Shown in pieces: positions 33,450-44,943 of a stretch of 64,000 bases of DNA; position 1 is the first letter of the stretch, and every line of letters starts with the position of its first letter. Below the pieces are notes generated by a model. The model saw only the letters and a list, made by a program, of their open reading frames with translations, was not told where the DNA came from and made no database searches. Both the position numbers and the translations under genes were made by a program. The DNA lies in the NCBI GenBank assembly GCA_043228905.1, contig JBHGNT010000012.1:7626001-7690000 (forward strand), read 5' to 3'. This stretch comes from Azolla caroliniana. Taxonomy: Eukaryota > Polypodiophyta.

Positions 33450-34402
33450 TCACCACGAATAGACACATGTTATTATCTGAATCCAAAGATTAAACCCTCC
33501 AACACTAAAAAAGCATGACATGAAAGGCTTGCTCATACTTATATAAGATTCCAATCCGGATACAATCTTCTTCTTCAACATTTCCAACCGGTCATCCTTT
33601 TTGGCATCGTAGATGGCCATCTCGTGCTCCATAAATCTCGCCATGAACTCTGCCTCCGTGTCGAATCGGAGTTCAACTGGAGTGGAGTTGAACCTTGAAA
33701 TAGCCCTAACCTTCAACTTCTGGATGTATGATTGTTGATTTCTGTGGTACTTGATTTTGGGGTCCATGAAAGGTGTGAGCGACCTGTGGTGCTCATCGCT
33801 ATTGAAGCATGCCCTCGGAGTACCCTCCTCCTCCTCTATCCGCATCCCTTGTGGCAACATTATGTCAATTCCATGTGCCATGCATAAGTGTGTTTCCATG
33901 TCGCATTTTTTGCGATACCACCTTGGCGAGAGGTGACAATAATCAACCATGATACGTGCATGAGCCTTGTTCCCATGTACATCTCTTCCAACCTTATACA
34001 ACGAGTTTGGGATCTCACCATTTGTTGTTTGAGTATGTGTTAGATATGCTAGACCATTTGTTACATAAAGATTGAGATAATAAAATGAGACCAAATCCAC
34101 ATACCATTCGAAGGAGCGTCTTCATCAAATGATGCCATGCCTTGTATGGGGTCGATTTGAGGACAAGAACCCACCAATGCTTGGTCCATGCTCTCTCCAC
34201 CCTTAAACATGTCATGTTGGCTGCACAACTTCTCCAATGTCTTCTAACGAAAACCCTTTAACAAATCATCGGTCAACATACATGCATCACACATAATTAC
34301 CACTAGTAATAAAAATTGGTTCATGACATACCTCCCTTTAGTTGGATATATGCCACCGTTATCGGAATCCCACCGCTCTTTGTACTTGGACCTGGCAGCC
34401 AT
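33450..34402 (-). pseudogene. Unrecognised multi-exon gene or remnant
   Basis: Not recognised. The start is ATG at 34,402 (MAARSKYKERWDSDNGGIYP) with a GTATGT donor near 34,332. A second piece (34,247-34,107) reads KTLEKLCSQHDMFKGGES and ends at a GTATGTGG donor. A third (about 34,022-33,530) reads IPNSLYKVGRDVHGNKAHAR, DYCHLSPRWYRKKC, GIDIMLPQGMRIEEEEG, then FDTEAEFMARFMEHEMAIYD. The pieces can be spliced in phase, and the charged, helical C-terminal part resembles plant transposon-associated proteins, but this is weak. The 5' flank is full of AAACCCTA boxes. Confidence 0.35.
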
Positions 34403-34439
34403 CTACACGATCAAGCATAAGTAAAAACCTAAACATTTT

Positions 34440-34880
34440 TTGAAATCACTAATCAAGCAAAACCCTAAACATAATCCTGAACCCTAAACCCTCGACATGA
34501 AAAATAGGATTTACGCCAAACAAATTAAACCCTAATTCAAGTAAAAGAAAACATATAGAAATGACACAAAATCGTAAATAAGAAACCAAACATTTTCTGA
34601 ATTTAATACTCAAGGACACCCAATATTATCTTTAATCAAGAAAAAGAATTAAACCCTAAAATCTAAATAATCAATAATCAATATAGAATAATGAAGCAAA
34701 AACCTAAACATTTTCTGAAAAATAGGATTTACACGAAAAACATTAATCACAAGACAACCAAAACCCTCCATCATCAATAATCAATAATCACTAGATCAAG
34801 CCAAACCCTAAAAATTTTCTAAAATCAAGTGATCGAGTAAAACCCTAAACCTTTTCCCGAACCTTAAACCATCGACATGA
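34440..34880. repeat. Cluster of AAACCCTA (telobox-like) motifs in imperfect repeats
   Basis: At least eight copies of A(A)ACCCTA occur in about 440 bp, embedded in diverged repeats sharing TAAACATTTTCTGAAA and AAATAGGATTTAC. Teloboxes are known in plant promoters of growth-related genes. Here they sit upstream of the unrecognised - strand gene. They could equally be decayed repeat DNA. Confidence 0.55.
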
Positions 34881-35084
34881 AACATTCTTGCACATAAAAA
34901 AACAATTGTAGAAAAAGTAGAAACATACACAAATACATACATGGGAAATATATGGGTGGATATGGCAGATATGGCAAATGGATGTAGTCGACGATTGGCC
35001 GCCTGAAAACCTTTCTTGACAAAAAACCCTGACAATCTGATTTGAAAAAATGAGAGAAAATGATAGGTTTCATGGTTTTATACA

Positions 35085-35385
35085 CGTCGATTGGGCGACC
35101 AAAATTGGTTGGGGATACATGCGGTTGGGCGATCACACGTCGGTTGGGTGACCACACAATTAAACATGGTTGGGCGACCAAACATGGGTGGCAGGTTGGG
35201 CGACCACGTTTTGCTATGTAGGTTGGGTGATCAAGGACTCAAAATTGGACGATTACAGACAGGGTTGGGCGACGACTGACACAGTTGAGGACTCAAGAGT
35301 TGGGGAACTACTGATAAGGTTGGGCGACCGAGGACTCAAAAGGTTGGGTGATCGAGGACTCAGAGTTGGGCGACCTCTGACAGCT
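35085..35385. repeat. GGTTGGGCGACC minisatellite
   Basis: About twelve irregularly spaced copies of GGTTGGG(C/T)GA(C/T)C lie on the + strand, roughly 20-35 bp apart, with spacers such as GAGGACTCAAA. It lies between the unrecognised gene and the nuclease promoter. Confidence 0.75.
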
Positions 35386-35502
35386 TTTTTTTATCGTGCG
35401 TTTACAAAAAAACATTCCAAATAGGACGGTGCAGATCACACACACACACACACACAACCGAGCGACCTGCACCGTCCGTGGCCTTGATTCCCTCGTCAAG
35501 CC

Positions 35503-35514
35503 TATTTATATATG
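35503..35514 (+). promoter_or_regulatory. Probable TATA box of the S1/P1 nuclease gene
   Basis: TATTTATATATG lies 212 bp upstream of the ATG. The presumed leader contains a run of (GAGCC)n near 35,580-35,610 and (GAA)n near 35,640-35,662. Confidence 0.55.
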
Positions 35515-35725
35515 ATTTGGTTAGCTAATAGACACGTCGGTATTGTGTGTGCACTGTGGAAAGCAAAGCCAAGCCGAACCGAGCCGAGCCGAGCCGAGCC
35601 GAGCTGAGCTGAGCCGAACCGAGACCCCATTCATCGTTCGAAGAAGAAGAAGAAGAAGAAGAAGGATTTCTTTCTCTGCTCTGCCCTGCCTTTTCTTTTG
35701 TATCTTTTCTTTTTTAACCCTAGCC

Positions 35726-35871
35726 ATGGCCGCTCTGTTCTACTTTGTTTCCTTCTTCTTCCTCTTCCTCTTCTTCTTCTTCTTCTCCTCCTTTCCTTCT
35801 TCTTCCCTCGCATGGGGTGTCCAAGGACATTATGCGACTTGCTTGATCGCACAGGTAACCTGCTAAAACCC

Positions 35872-35918
<47 letters not shown>

Positions 35919-38900
35919 TCTCTCTGTCTCTGTGCGTCTCCATATATTTGTCGATGTTAAATGCGTTCTTTTTCCTCCATAAAAAGGAGGTGTTTGGTCT
36001 ACTTCTGCAGATAATACGGGAAACCATGCTATACATGGTTTGCCTTAAAGTTATTGTAGTAAGAGAAAGATAATTTAACAAATTCATCGAATGATTGACA
36101 GCCACTCTATTTCTATTGACATTGAGAAGAAAAAAATTGGAGATTGGGGAGGGGGGCGATAGGATTTTCTGTTGTGCAGACAAACAGACAGAAGCTTCGA
36201 AACACAGATTTCATAGCAGGCCATCGTTGATGTAGAGATCTAAATGTTCGAAATAATCAATACACGGACACTGAATCAAGAAAAGTAGAAATTGTTGTTA
36301 GTAGAGAGAGGATATCAAGTGACTGAAGATTTTAAGTCATTACGTGAATATATTCAAATAATAAGCAGAAGGAAAACGAGAATTTCTTCATTTCGCTTCA
36401 GGAAAAGATCTAGAGCACTGAAAACTATGGGAAACGGAAGGTCATATTGTTTCACAGAATAAAAATAACCACACTGTCACAGAATGTATCAAGGAAAAAA
36501 TGAAATCTTCAAATTTTCACTAAGAAAAGAAGGGATTTTGCTCCCTCCACATACCAAAATAAAGCAGTGTGCCAATTTGGAATCTGTACCTTATGAGGAT
36601 GCTAGGCATAATTTTCAAGAATATGTACAAGGTTGTTATAGCTTTCAGTAAGTCCTAAGGAGGGAACATCCCCAAGGACACGAGTCGTTCTCCTTTCATC
36701 TCTCTTCAGAAGTATTAACAGTGAAAAGTTCCTTTTGAACTACGTTCTTAATGTGGTTTTAAAACAACCCTTTCTCCGCCTACAGAAATTCTTCAGTGAT
36801 TCAACCCGGGATGCTGTGCAGTCATTGCTTCCAGAATATGCAAAAGGAGGTCTCCCAAGCCTTTGTGCATGGCCAGATCAGATCCGATCCCGATACAAGT
36901 GGAGTGGATCCCTTCACTATATTGATACACCTGATTTTTTCTGCAATTACGACTATAATCGTGAGTACTCATATTTATTTCATCCTTTTTATGATCCTAA
37001 AAGCACAAATCTCTTTCTTTCTTTTCTCAATGGCTTTCACATTATTATTTGGTGAATATCTTTCTAGGGGAAAAAACTTTGGAATACTGCTGAGTTTTTC
37101 CCTTTGTCAACCTTCTTCTCAACCTGTTATATGTGGCATCTGAGAAATTGCACAATTCATCAAATTATATTTGCTATTTGAGCAATTATGTGCACTAGTT
37201 AAGTAAACAAATTCCCAGACAATGATGATGACAAGCATTGAAAGAGACAAAATAGTATTCCTCATTTAAGAAACAAAGATAAAAATGCATATACAAAATT
37301 TCCTATTAGATTGTGCACAAAAAGGTAAATCCCAACCAATTAGTGGATAAATAAAACAGAAAAACTCTGAAATACTCCAAGTTTTTTCTCTGTTTTTTCA
37401 AGTGTCCCCTTAGTGAAATAATGTTTTCATTCTTCTATGGATTTGTAGTCTTTTAGGACTCGTGTTCCTAAAAAACTTTAATAAATGGAAAGAAATTGAC
37501 ATGTTCCTAAAAAAATTTAATAAATGGAAAGAAAATCTTTCGCGGGAATTCAAAAATAATTTAAATCTCATGATCGAACTATATGAATGCAGGTGATTGC
37601 CATGACTCAAGTGGCATTTTGGGAAGGTGTGTAGCTGGTGCTATTAACAACTACACTTCCCAACTAACGACATATTTTTCGAATTTGCAACAATGTATAT
37701 CAAGAATTGCTTTATTCTTTGATAATTTCTTTGACTTAAACTGGTTATCCATTCAACATTTACCTGACTTCTTCTGTTTCCTTTTTGTTTTTTGTCTCGA
37801 TTTTGCCAGATAATTTGACTGAAGCACTGCTGTTCCTCTCTCACTTTGTTGGAGATATTCATCAGGTACTCAATGCATTTACACACCACTATCAAAACTT
37901 AAGAATATATCTGATACTCAACTCAGTTGGGATGGTTTAAAATTTCAAAGTCTGAAACATTGTTTTGTCCAATCAGCCGTTGCATGTTGGTTTCACATCT
38001 GATCTTGGTGGAAATGCAATAAAGGTTCATTGGTATCAGCATGCGAGGAATCTTCATCATGTACGTATGTTCTCCTTTACCATAAAATTGATGCTAAATG
38101 CTAAAGAATATTTCAAAGTGCATTGTTCCCTCATTGCAATTGTAATTTGAATCAAAAGATTTGGGATGATGATATTATTGAATTGACAAGCCAAAGATTT
38201 TATGAGTCCTCGATCACAAAGCTTGTGGAAGACCTTAGCAATAACATTATGGTGAGGTTCTGTATGTCGTTTGTTAGTTTCTTGTTTCTAGCCGTTTTCT
38301 GCTTCTTAAAGTGACTTTTGGGCTGGTATCTCCATCTGTATTTAGGAAGGAAAATGGAATACTGATATGCCTGGATGGGGAACCTGTGGTAATGGTGATA
38401 TAGTTTGTCCAGATATGTAAGTTTCCTTCTTAAAAAGTCTTATGGTTTTATCATTCATGTTATGACGATTGTTGGCATTAAAAAGGTATAGGCTACGTAT
38501 CTTGGTCTTATATTTCCTGTTGGTTGAAGATCATCAATATGAAAGATGGAGATTCTGTATCTTAATACCGTACACACTAGAAATGGTTTGAATCAATATG
38601 TGGGCATTTATTTTTTTCTCACATTTGAATTTTATTCAGATATGCAGCTGAAAGCATCAATGCCGCATGCAAATGGGCATACAGAAACGCAACTCCTGGA
38701 TCATATTTAACTGGTACATCTTTCCCTTGGGAAAATTTTGAATCATATGCATAAATTTCCGATTATCATATTTTTGCATAATTTGTCTTTGATATAATTG
38801 TTGCCTTTGACCATATTCGAGGTTCATCACATTGACAATCTGGTCCAATCCCTACATGCATTCCTCTCACATTCACAATGTGTAGTCTCAATGGCAGCAT

Positions 38901-39329
38901 TCATTAGTCAAATTCTTGAAATCGAGAATCACTAATCAATTCCCACACATACTACGCAAAATTGCCTCACTTTTGGTTCCATAGGCTATATTTGTCATCT
39001 GAGGATGATAATATTCTCGTTCTTGTGTACACCTTCAACAAACCTTAGTATACTGTCCAACAATGTGGTATCCAGCACCATCTTCATGTTAACTAATATA
39101 TATATATACATGCGTACGTATACATATATCTACACATACAGTCCAGCACAGTGCCATGTTGTTTCTCATGTTAACTAGTTGGTTCTCATGGGTGCGTTTG
39201 GCTGTGATGTCAGATGATTATTTTCTCACAAGAATGCCTATCGTTGAGATTCGACTTGCACAAGGTGGAGTGAGACTTGCATCTATTTTGAATAGAATCT
39301 TTGGTCAATCTGAAATTCATACTTACTAA
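35726..39329 (+). CDS. S1/P1-type endonuclease (9 exons)
   Basis: A secreted zinc-dependent nuclease that degrades single-stranded DNA and RNA; plant members (ENDO/BFN type) act in senescence and programmed cell death. Exons: 35726-35854, 36786-36960, 37593-37694, 37810-37865, 37977-38060, 38159-38251, 38346-38416, 38640-38713, 39214-39329. Phases agree and give 299 residues, the usual family size. A Phe-rich signal peptide ends before WGVQGH, so the mature N-terminal Trp would be a zinc ligand as in P1. Other conserved motifs: WPDQIR, WSGSLHYIDTPDFFCNY, DCHDSSG, GRCVAGAINNYT, LLFLSHFVGDIHQPLHVGF, GGNAIKVHWY, NLHHIWDDDII, CPDIYAAESI and RLAQGGVRLA. All expected His/Asp ligands are seen. The exon 6 acceptor (AAAAG) is weak. 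Intron 1 carries a long (CT)n tract. Confidence 0.95.
35877..35926. repeat. (CT)n microsatellite in nuclease intron 1
   Basis: An almost pure CT run starts about 20 bp after the exon 1 donor. Confidence 0.9.
38820..39020. repeat. Dispersed repeat copy in nuclease intron 8
   Basis: Shares GCATTCCTCTCACATTCACAATGTG-like sequence, ATCACTAATCAA(T/C)TCC and TTTTGGTTCCATA with the repeat at 13,680-13,990, in the same order and orientation but diverged. It probably enlarged this 500-bp intron. Confidence 0.55.
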
Positions 39330-41214
39330 CTGCTGACTGTACAATCAAATGTTGTGTATATTGTACATTTTTTTTCTCACATGCTATGTAACATGTAAAT
39401 ATGAACATCCTCATTGTACAATAAAAGATGGAAAGCCCGAACTTGCCAATAGAAATATTGGATGTGCCTAGTCATCAATTGCTATTTTTGAATGTATCAA
39501 ATCTTGGTATTGAACACAGCCAATTTAAAGACACAATTAATTAATGCTTCTTTGTTTCCGAAACATAGGAGAAGTTGAGTAATTGCACAATTTTGTGTAT
39601 TTTCAAGGAATAAATTGTCATATGAATTATGTGATTACCATCTTTAAAGTTGACTTGAATAATAACATGAGGTCTAAGATTCCCCCTCTGAAATGAACAA
39701 ATGGGTTAAGAGTAACCAAGAATTTTACATTAAGACCATGTGATGCAAGAAGTTGTTAAGATCATAGAGTCCATAGAATTTTATACTTAATGTGAAAGTC
39801 ATTGTTTGCAGGGCAAGTGTTGCCTTCTCTTAAAGTGAAGCCTACATTTGCTCTATGTACACTATTATCTTTCTATTCTCACTTGATCCACTAAAATTGA
39901 AGCAATGTCCAGGAAAGAAATAAAGCTATCTTGAACAAACAGGAATGGAACACTTTCTTTTTTTGTTTGAGCGGTTCGACCCAGATTAACAGCATTGACT
40001 AATGGTAGCACGAAGGCTGTTTCTTGGCCCTGCCATAAAAGTAGTTTTGAGCCAAAGTCAACAAAACATTGTAGTGAGTTGACTTTTGGTCAGTTGTCTC
40101 ATATGAGATTCGGTCAGGAAATTTCTGAATCTGTCAACTGCATTCTCCTAATTTGCTTATCCCACCATGTATGATTTCTTCTTCTTTTTTCGCTATGTGT
40201 AGTACACCTATTGAGGATGCTTTTGAGTGTCCATTTACAGAATATCACACTATCATCTACCTCCCTTTACTTGGAGCTCTTCATGGGGGCATTAAATTAG
40301 AACTCTACTTGAAACTCTCTTTTCGAGAAAAAAGCAAGCCAAAAGATAAGTCCAAAAATGAAACGCCGAATGCAAAATGTTAAATACAAAATTAGAGTAA
40401 GAGATTACTAAGTTGATCAGTGATGTATTCAATTCAAAAGGTCCATAGTGAGCTAAAACCCAAACACTTGGATAATAACATGGAAACTACGGTTTTGGGG
40501 GGTAAACTATGGATTTGGGAACTTCGGGGTCCTTGGGTAAAACGTCTAACAGAACCCAAAGGGTTGAACGGGGATTCCTTGTCAATGTCTAAATTTCTAA
40601 TACTAATGTGCCCGCATGAATAGAAATTGAAAGCAACAAAGCTATATGTAGGTAAACAACAAAAATGAGAATGTCCATCAGATGAAAAACCAAAAAACTT
40701 GGAATATATGTTAGTTCATGTAATATCATATTATATTGTTATCCATATAAGATGCCCCCGATTTTTGTTAGTGGATTCCCAAACTCTTCTTGTGGGCTTC
40801 ATCTTTTTTGCCCACTCCATAACTTGTACTTGCAATTTCCTTTGGTTTCTTCTTTCATTGTTGCATTTACCACTTCCACCCAATGGGTAAGTGCTCCTCT
40901 TTTACTTCTTCAAGTACCTTTGTCTTGTCTGAAGTGCATGTTCATTTATTGATTTTAAAGCATTCTCAAATTGGTTTTCGTTTGCATTTCCTTCATTTTT
41001 GAACAATAGAGAGACTTTTCTAGTGCCATTTGACCTTTCTTTAGAACTACTTTCGTAGTTTGGTTCCTTAAGCAAAAAGGTTTTTGTCAATCAATCGATA
41101 ACTCGCCATATATCGAGTAGAGGGGATTCAATGCTCAGATTATTTAGTTCGTTAATGTTCAAATGGTCATCTTTTCATATGTTTTTAGAGAAAAAAGAGG
41201 ATCATGGATAGTGG
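39330..41214. other. Intergenic DNA, no gene seen
   Basis: AT-rich; ORFs under 80 codons without family motifs. The nuclease 3' UTR probably ends within the first 100-200 bp (an AATAAA-like AATAAAAG occurs near 39,420). Confidence 0.5.
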
Positions 41215-41433
41215 TGTTATAGTATAATCATAAGGACCAATACCACATTTAATTTTAAGGGTTTAATGGTAGGATAAGGTAGAAACTAATTCTCGTTAGA
41301 TATGACAAATGAGACCCATAAGGACCTATGTTGGTGGCCTGGGAGCCTTATGTGTTGGGCTATATAAAGGAGACTAGCTACTCCCCTTCCTTACAGCATC
41401 TTGAGACATTGTCAAGTCTCCATTGTTGAGGGA

Positions 41434-41490
<57 letters not shown>

Positions 41491-41662
41491 TCCATTTCCA
41501 TCAATATCGATGGGACACCAATGGTATTTCAAAATAATCTCTTGTCCTTCACTTGAGGGTGGTATGATCAACATCCTTGAACCATTCTGTATTCATTGCT
41601 TATCATTAGTATTTGATTTGTTATAAAGGGGGTATGTACACTCTATACATACTGCTATAACA
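41215..41662 (+). repeat. Probable solo LTR, distant relative of the G2/G3 LTR
   Basis: The 448-bp segment starts TGTTATAG and ends CTATAACA, perfect 8-bp inverted termini. Inside are GGGAGCCTTATG, GGCTATATAAAGGAGACTAG and TAGCTACTCC, paralleling GGGAGCCTTGG, GCTATAAATAAGAGGCCTAG and TAGCTACCCT of the G2 LTR, at similar spacing, and a (CT)n tract downstream. No matching flanking duplication, primer site or coding DNA adjoins it. Confidence 0.55.
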
Positions 41663-43788
41663 TTTCCTCTCAAGTTTGTGGAACAAATCCTCCTATGCGC
41701 ATTGCTCTCCTAACTTGTTATGTTATTGATATATATGACCTAATTATTTTAAAATTGGATATAATATATATATATATACATATATATATGGAGACATTTG
41801 AGGAGCCACAAAATACAATTTAGCATGATTTAAACCAATTGCTTATAGATATTAACTATGCTAAATGTAACCAAAATCTTGACACTATAAGCATCAAGTG
41901 GAGATAAATGCATCAGAGCCATAAAACTCGTAAATAAAGACTACTGCATTCAAGGTCAAAACAGAATTCTATGAAAACATAATCAACCGATTTCGGACAT
42001 AGGGTGTTGTATGGCTATAAGATATCATTTTATTGGTTTATTTGCATCATATGAACATAGAGATGTTCTGATATAGGCCATAAATGGTTATTTATTCATG
42101 GAAATTGGTTTTTTTACATCATATAAACGTGAGATGTCAAAAGTGGTTATGTACTTGATGTAAGAATGCAAGAGAGTTAATTGATCAATTAGCATTGTTT
42201 GGATTTGCATCCAATTTGGTATACCTGGTTTGATTAGATGAGGGTCTTCTTGGGACAGTACTGCAAGGTATTTTCATTTTATAGATACATTTCATCATTA
42301 CTTCTGAATGGATATCTATCTAACCTACAGCCCCTACAGCCCAAAATAAAATACAAATGCATTCAATACAACTTTCTTTTTAAACCCATAACAAAAGGTA
42401 TGTGCATGGTCATCGTGAGTCTTTATTTAATTAACTCGGATTCTTTAACGATGAAGGATTTGCTCAAGCCTATTAGAATGAGTATGTCTTTCGAAGTATC
42501 TTTTTATTAATGATATCAATGTGGGGAGTCTTCTTCTACTAGAAACATGACCCCTTTCAAAGCGATTCTCAAATTGATCTTCGTAATCAACATAACAAGG
42601 CAAGAGCTCAAACAAATGTTAGCCTAGTGTTAAGTAAGAGGAAGATCCACATTACTCTACTATGGAGAATTTGAAGAAGCATAGCGATTGTAATATGTTG
42701 TAACATAGTGTGACAATCAAATGACCAAAAGTTATTCATAGTACGCAATCACAAAGTCGAATGGCCAAAAATGATTCATGGTAAGCAATTACAATTTGAT
42801 TAGCCCTGTTTCTCTAAGCATATATTCATCTAGTGATATTGTAGGTGTTTATCAAGTACTAGATACCAAAAAGCTCACCACACTTCCTCCTACAGAAGTA
42901 AAACTGCTAATGTGTAATATACTAGTACAAAAGTTGTTTAAAACATTTTACATGTCCCATAGCCTAGAAAGTGTTAATCTACTATAATGTTGTTCAAAAT
43001 GGATGATGCGTAGAACTCTTTGGTCCACAAGGGACCAACCATGTCAATAAGTCTACAAAATACAATAATGGAAGCATGGTACTGTTCCTTAGGGTCCCAT
43101 CATGAGTTAGGTGTGCCTCTAAAGAACAAGTTGGGAATGGAACACTCGTGAGCAACATTTGAAATCACAGAAAAAAACTATGAAGAATCCAAGCTTTTAG
43201 TTTCTTCCATGTGCTCATGACTTTTCTCCTAATGGCTCGGGTGCTCTCAAATTTCAACACACTAGTAAGTGAAGATTAGGACGCAACAGGATTATTTTGC
43301 AATGTTTGACACTTCACTTATAATATCAAGCACATATATTTAGTTATTCTGGTTTTATAAAGGCTAATAAAACCAGTAGCAGAATTATTTAAGGATGGTT
43401 GACACTTCACTTATAATATTAAGCACATATATTTAATTATGCTAGTTTTATAAAGGCTAATAGAACCAATAGAATTTACTAGCAAACACAACATATCAGT
43501 TTCAATAATAGTAGTGTATACTCGTGTCAATACCATAAGAGATCCATAATTTGGAGAAATGACATCTCATTTTGACTCTTATAAAAATATTAAGGAAGTA
43601 CATCAACTGGAACATTCAAAAGATATGACAATAATGTCAAAAAGAGTCTTCACAACTTATAATGACCATATCACAGATTCTTTCAATTCCACATTGAGGC
43701 ATCGAATTGGATTTGGTACACATCATAGAGAAACCTAGACCTTTCCTTAATAATAATAGTAATAATAATATCAATAATGCCCCACTAC
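41663..43788. other. Intergenic DNA, no gene seen
   Basis: AT-rich, no recognisable coding segment. It contains a direct tandem duplication of about 93 bp (43,308-43,400 and 43,401-about 43,485; both with GACACTTCACTTATAATAT and TTTATAAAGGCTAATA) and a (TAA)n tract near 43,750. Confidence 0.55.
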
Positions 43789-44928
43789 TTAATCGGAGCT
43801 TAATTTATTCGTATACCAAAAGATGCCCTTTTCTTGAGGCGAATCTGGTTCAACAAAGACACACTCCTTGAACTCTCTCCAAAGTGCTTCTAGAACAGGA
43901 GTGCTATCAAATTGATAATAGCTTCCCAAGATGGGCTTCAAAGCCTTTGTAGCTTCCCCAGCATTATAGTGTGGCATTGTAGAGAAGACATGATGGGCAA
44001 CATGGGTATCGGTTATATGATGAAAAATATGGTTCAAAATTCCGTAGTCTCGGTCAACCGTAGATAATGCTCCTCTAAGCCATTCCCATTCATCGTCTGA
44101 ATAGTGAGGAAGAGCCACGTGTGTGTGTTGTAAGAACGTGATGAGCACCAAAAAGCCATTCGTGATCAAGAGAGGCACTGCATAGGCCTTCAACACTGAC
44201 ATAAGACCATACACTGATACAAATTTGAAAAGGCAAAACCCCACGGCAGCAAGTGCAATGTCACTAATGATGACTTGTAGCTTCTCTCGTTTATTGAAGA
44301 TGGGGCTATCCGGATAGTAATGTGAAGCAAACCTATCATAGGGCCTACCCGACACGTTGAACATTAGGTATAACGGCCACCCAAGTGTCAAAGTGACAAC
44401 AATAGACAGCAATCTTCCGATAGGGTTTCCAAACAATATGGCAGTGAACCCTAACATCTCCTTAGTTTTCGGCACAAAAACCTCATCCCTTGACATGCTT
44501 CCGGTATTGCTATGGTGCCTTCGATGGCTATATTTCCAAGAGAAATATGGCACAAGGAGCCATGAGTGAAGAACCAAGCCAACAATGTCATCTAATAGGG
44601 CATACTCACTAAAGGCATGGTGTCCACACTCGTGCGCAATGACCCAAATTCCAGTTAAAACACATCCTTGTGCAATCCAGTATAGAGACCACAGAATCTG
44701 CCCAAGAATACCTGGTGCATAGGTTATGAAGCTCGATGCATATAAGAGAAGACTCGCCACCACGAGATCGACAAACAAGTAGGAGAAAGATTTCAACATT
44801 GATCGGTGAAAGCAATGTGGTGGCACAGCTCTCTTTAACTGGCCAACCGAGAATGGGGGCCTTGCCGATGGTGCTCTCCATTTCTCTTGACTGCTCTCAA
44901 CTGTCATCATCCTCCCTCCTGCCCCCAT
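43789..44928 (-). CDS. FAD2: FAD2-type microsomal omega-6 (delta-12) oleate desaturase
   Basis: Converts oleate to linoleate on phosphatidylcholine in the ER membrane, with cytochrome b5 as electron donor. A single coding exon gives 379 residues (family about 383). Three histidine boxes bind the di-iron centre: HECGHH, HRRHH and HVAHH. Other signatures: MGAGGRM start, [58 protein letters not shown] and [18 protein letters not shown]. Four hydrophobic stretches fit the usual membrane topology. The C-terminus YTNKLSSD keeps an aromatic-rich ER retrieval-like NKL. The start is the conserved ATG, preceded by an AG acceptor (GTTTATGGTAG) 15 bp upstream, so the leader is spliced. ALPHYSD replaces the common SLPHYDS, so a divergent FAD2-like enzyme with altered specificity is possible. 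Confidence 0.93.
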   Translation of the reverse strand: MGAGGRMMTVESSQEKWRAPSARPPFSVGQLKRAVPPHCFHRSMLKSFSYLFVDLVVASLLLYASSFITYAPGILGQILWSLYWIAQGCVLTGIWVIAHECGHHAFSEYALLDDIVGLVLHSWLLVPYFSWKYSHRRHHSNTGSMSRDEVFVPKTKEMLGFTAILFGNPIGRLLSIVVTLTLGWPLYLMFNVSGRPYDRFASHYYPDSPIFNKREKLQVIISDIALAAVGFCLFKFVSVYGLMSVLKAYAVPLLITNGFLVLITFLQHTHVALPHYSDDEWEWLRGALSTVDRDYGILNHIFHHITDTHVAHHVFSTMPHYNAGEATKALKPILGSYYQFDSTPVLEALWREFKECVFVEPDSPQEKGIFWYTNKLSSD

Positions 44929-44943
44929 GTTTGAACCCTTTCT

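Noticed and set aside
35631-35852. Arg/Lys-rich - strand ORF opposite nuclease exon 1
   Set aside because: Antisense of the (GAA)n leader and the Phe/Ser-rich signal-peptide codons.
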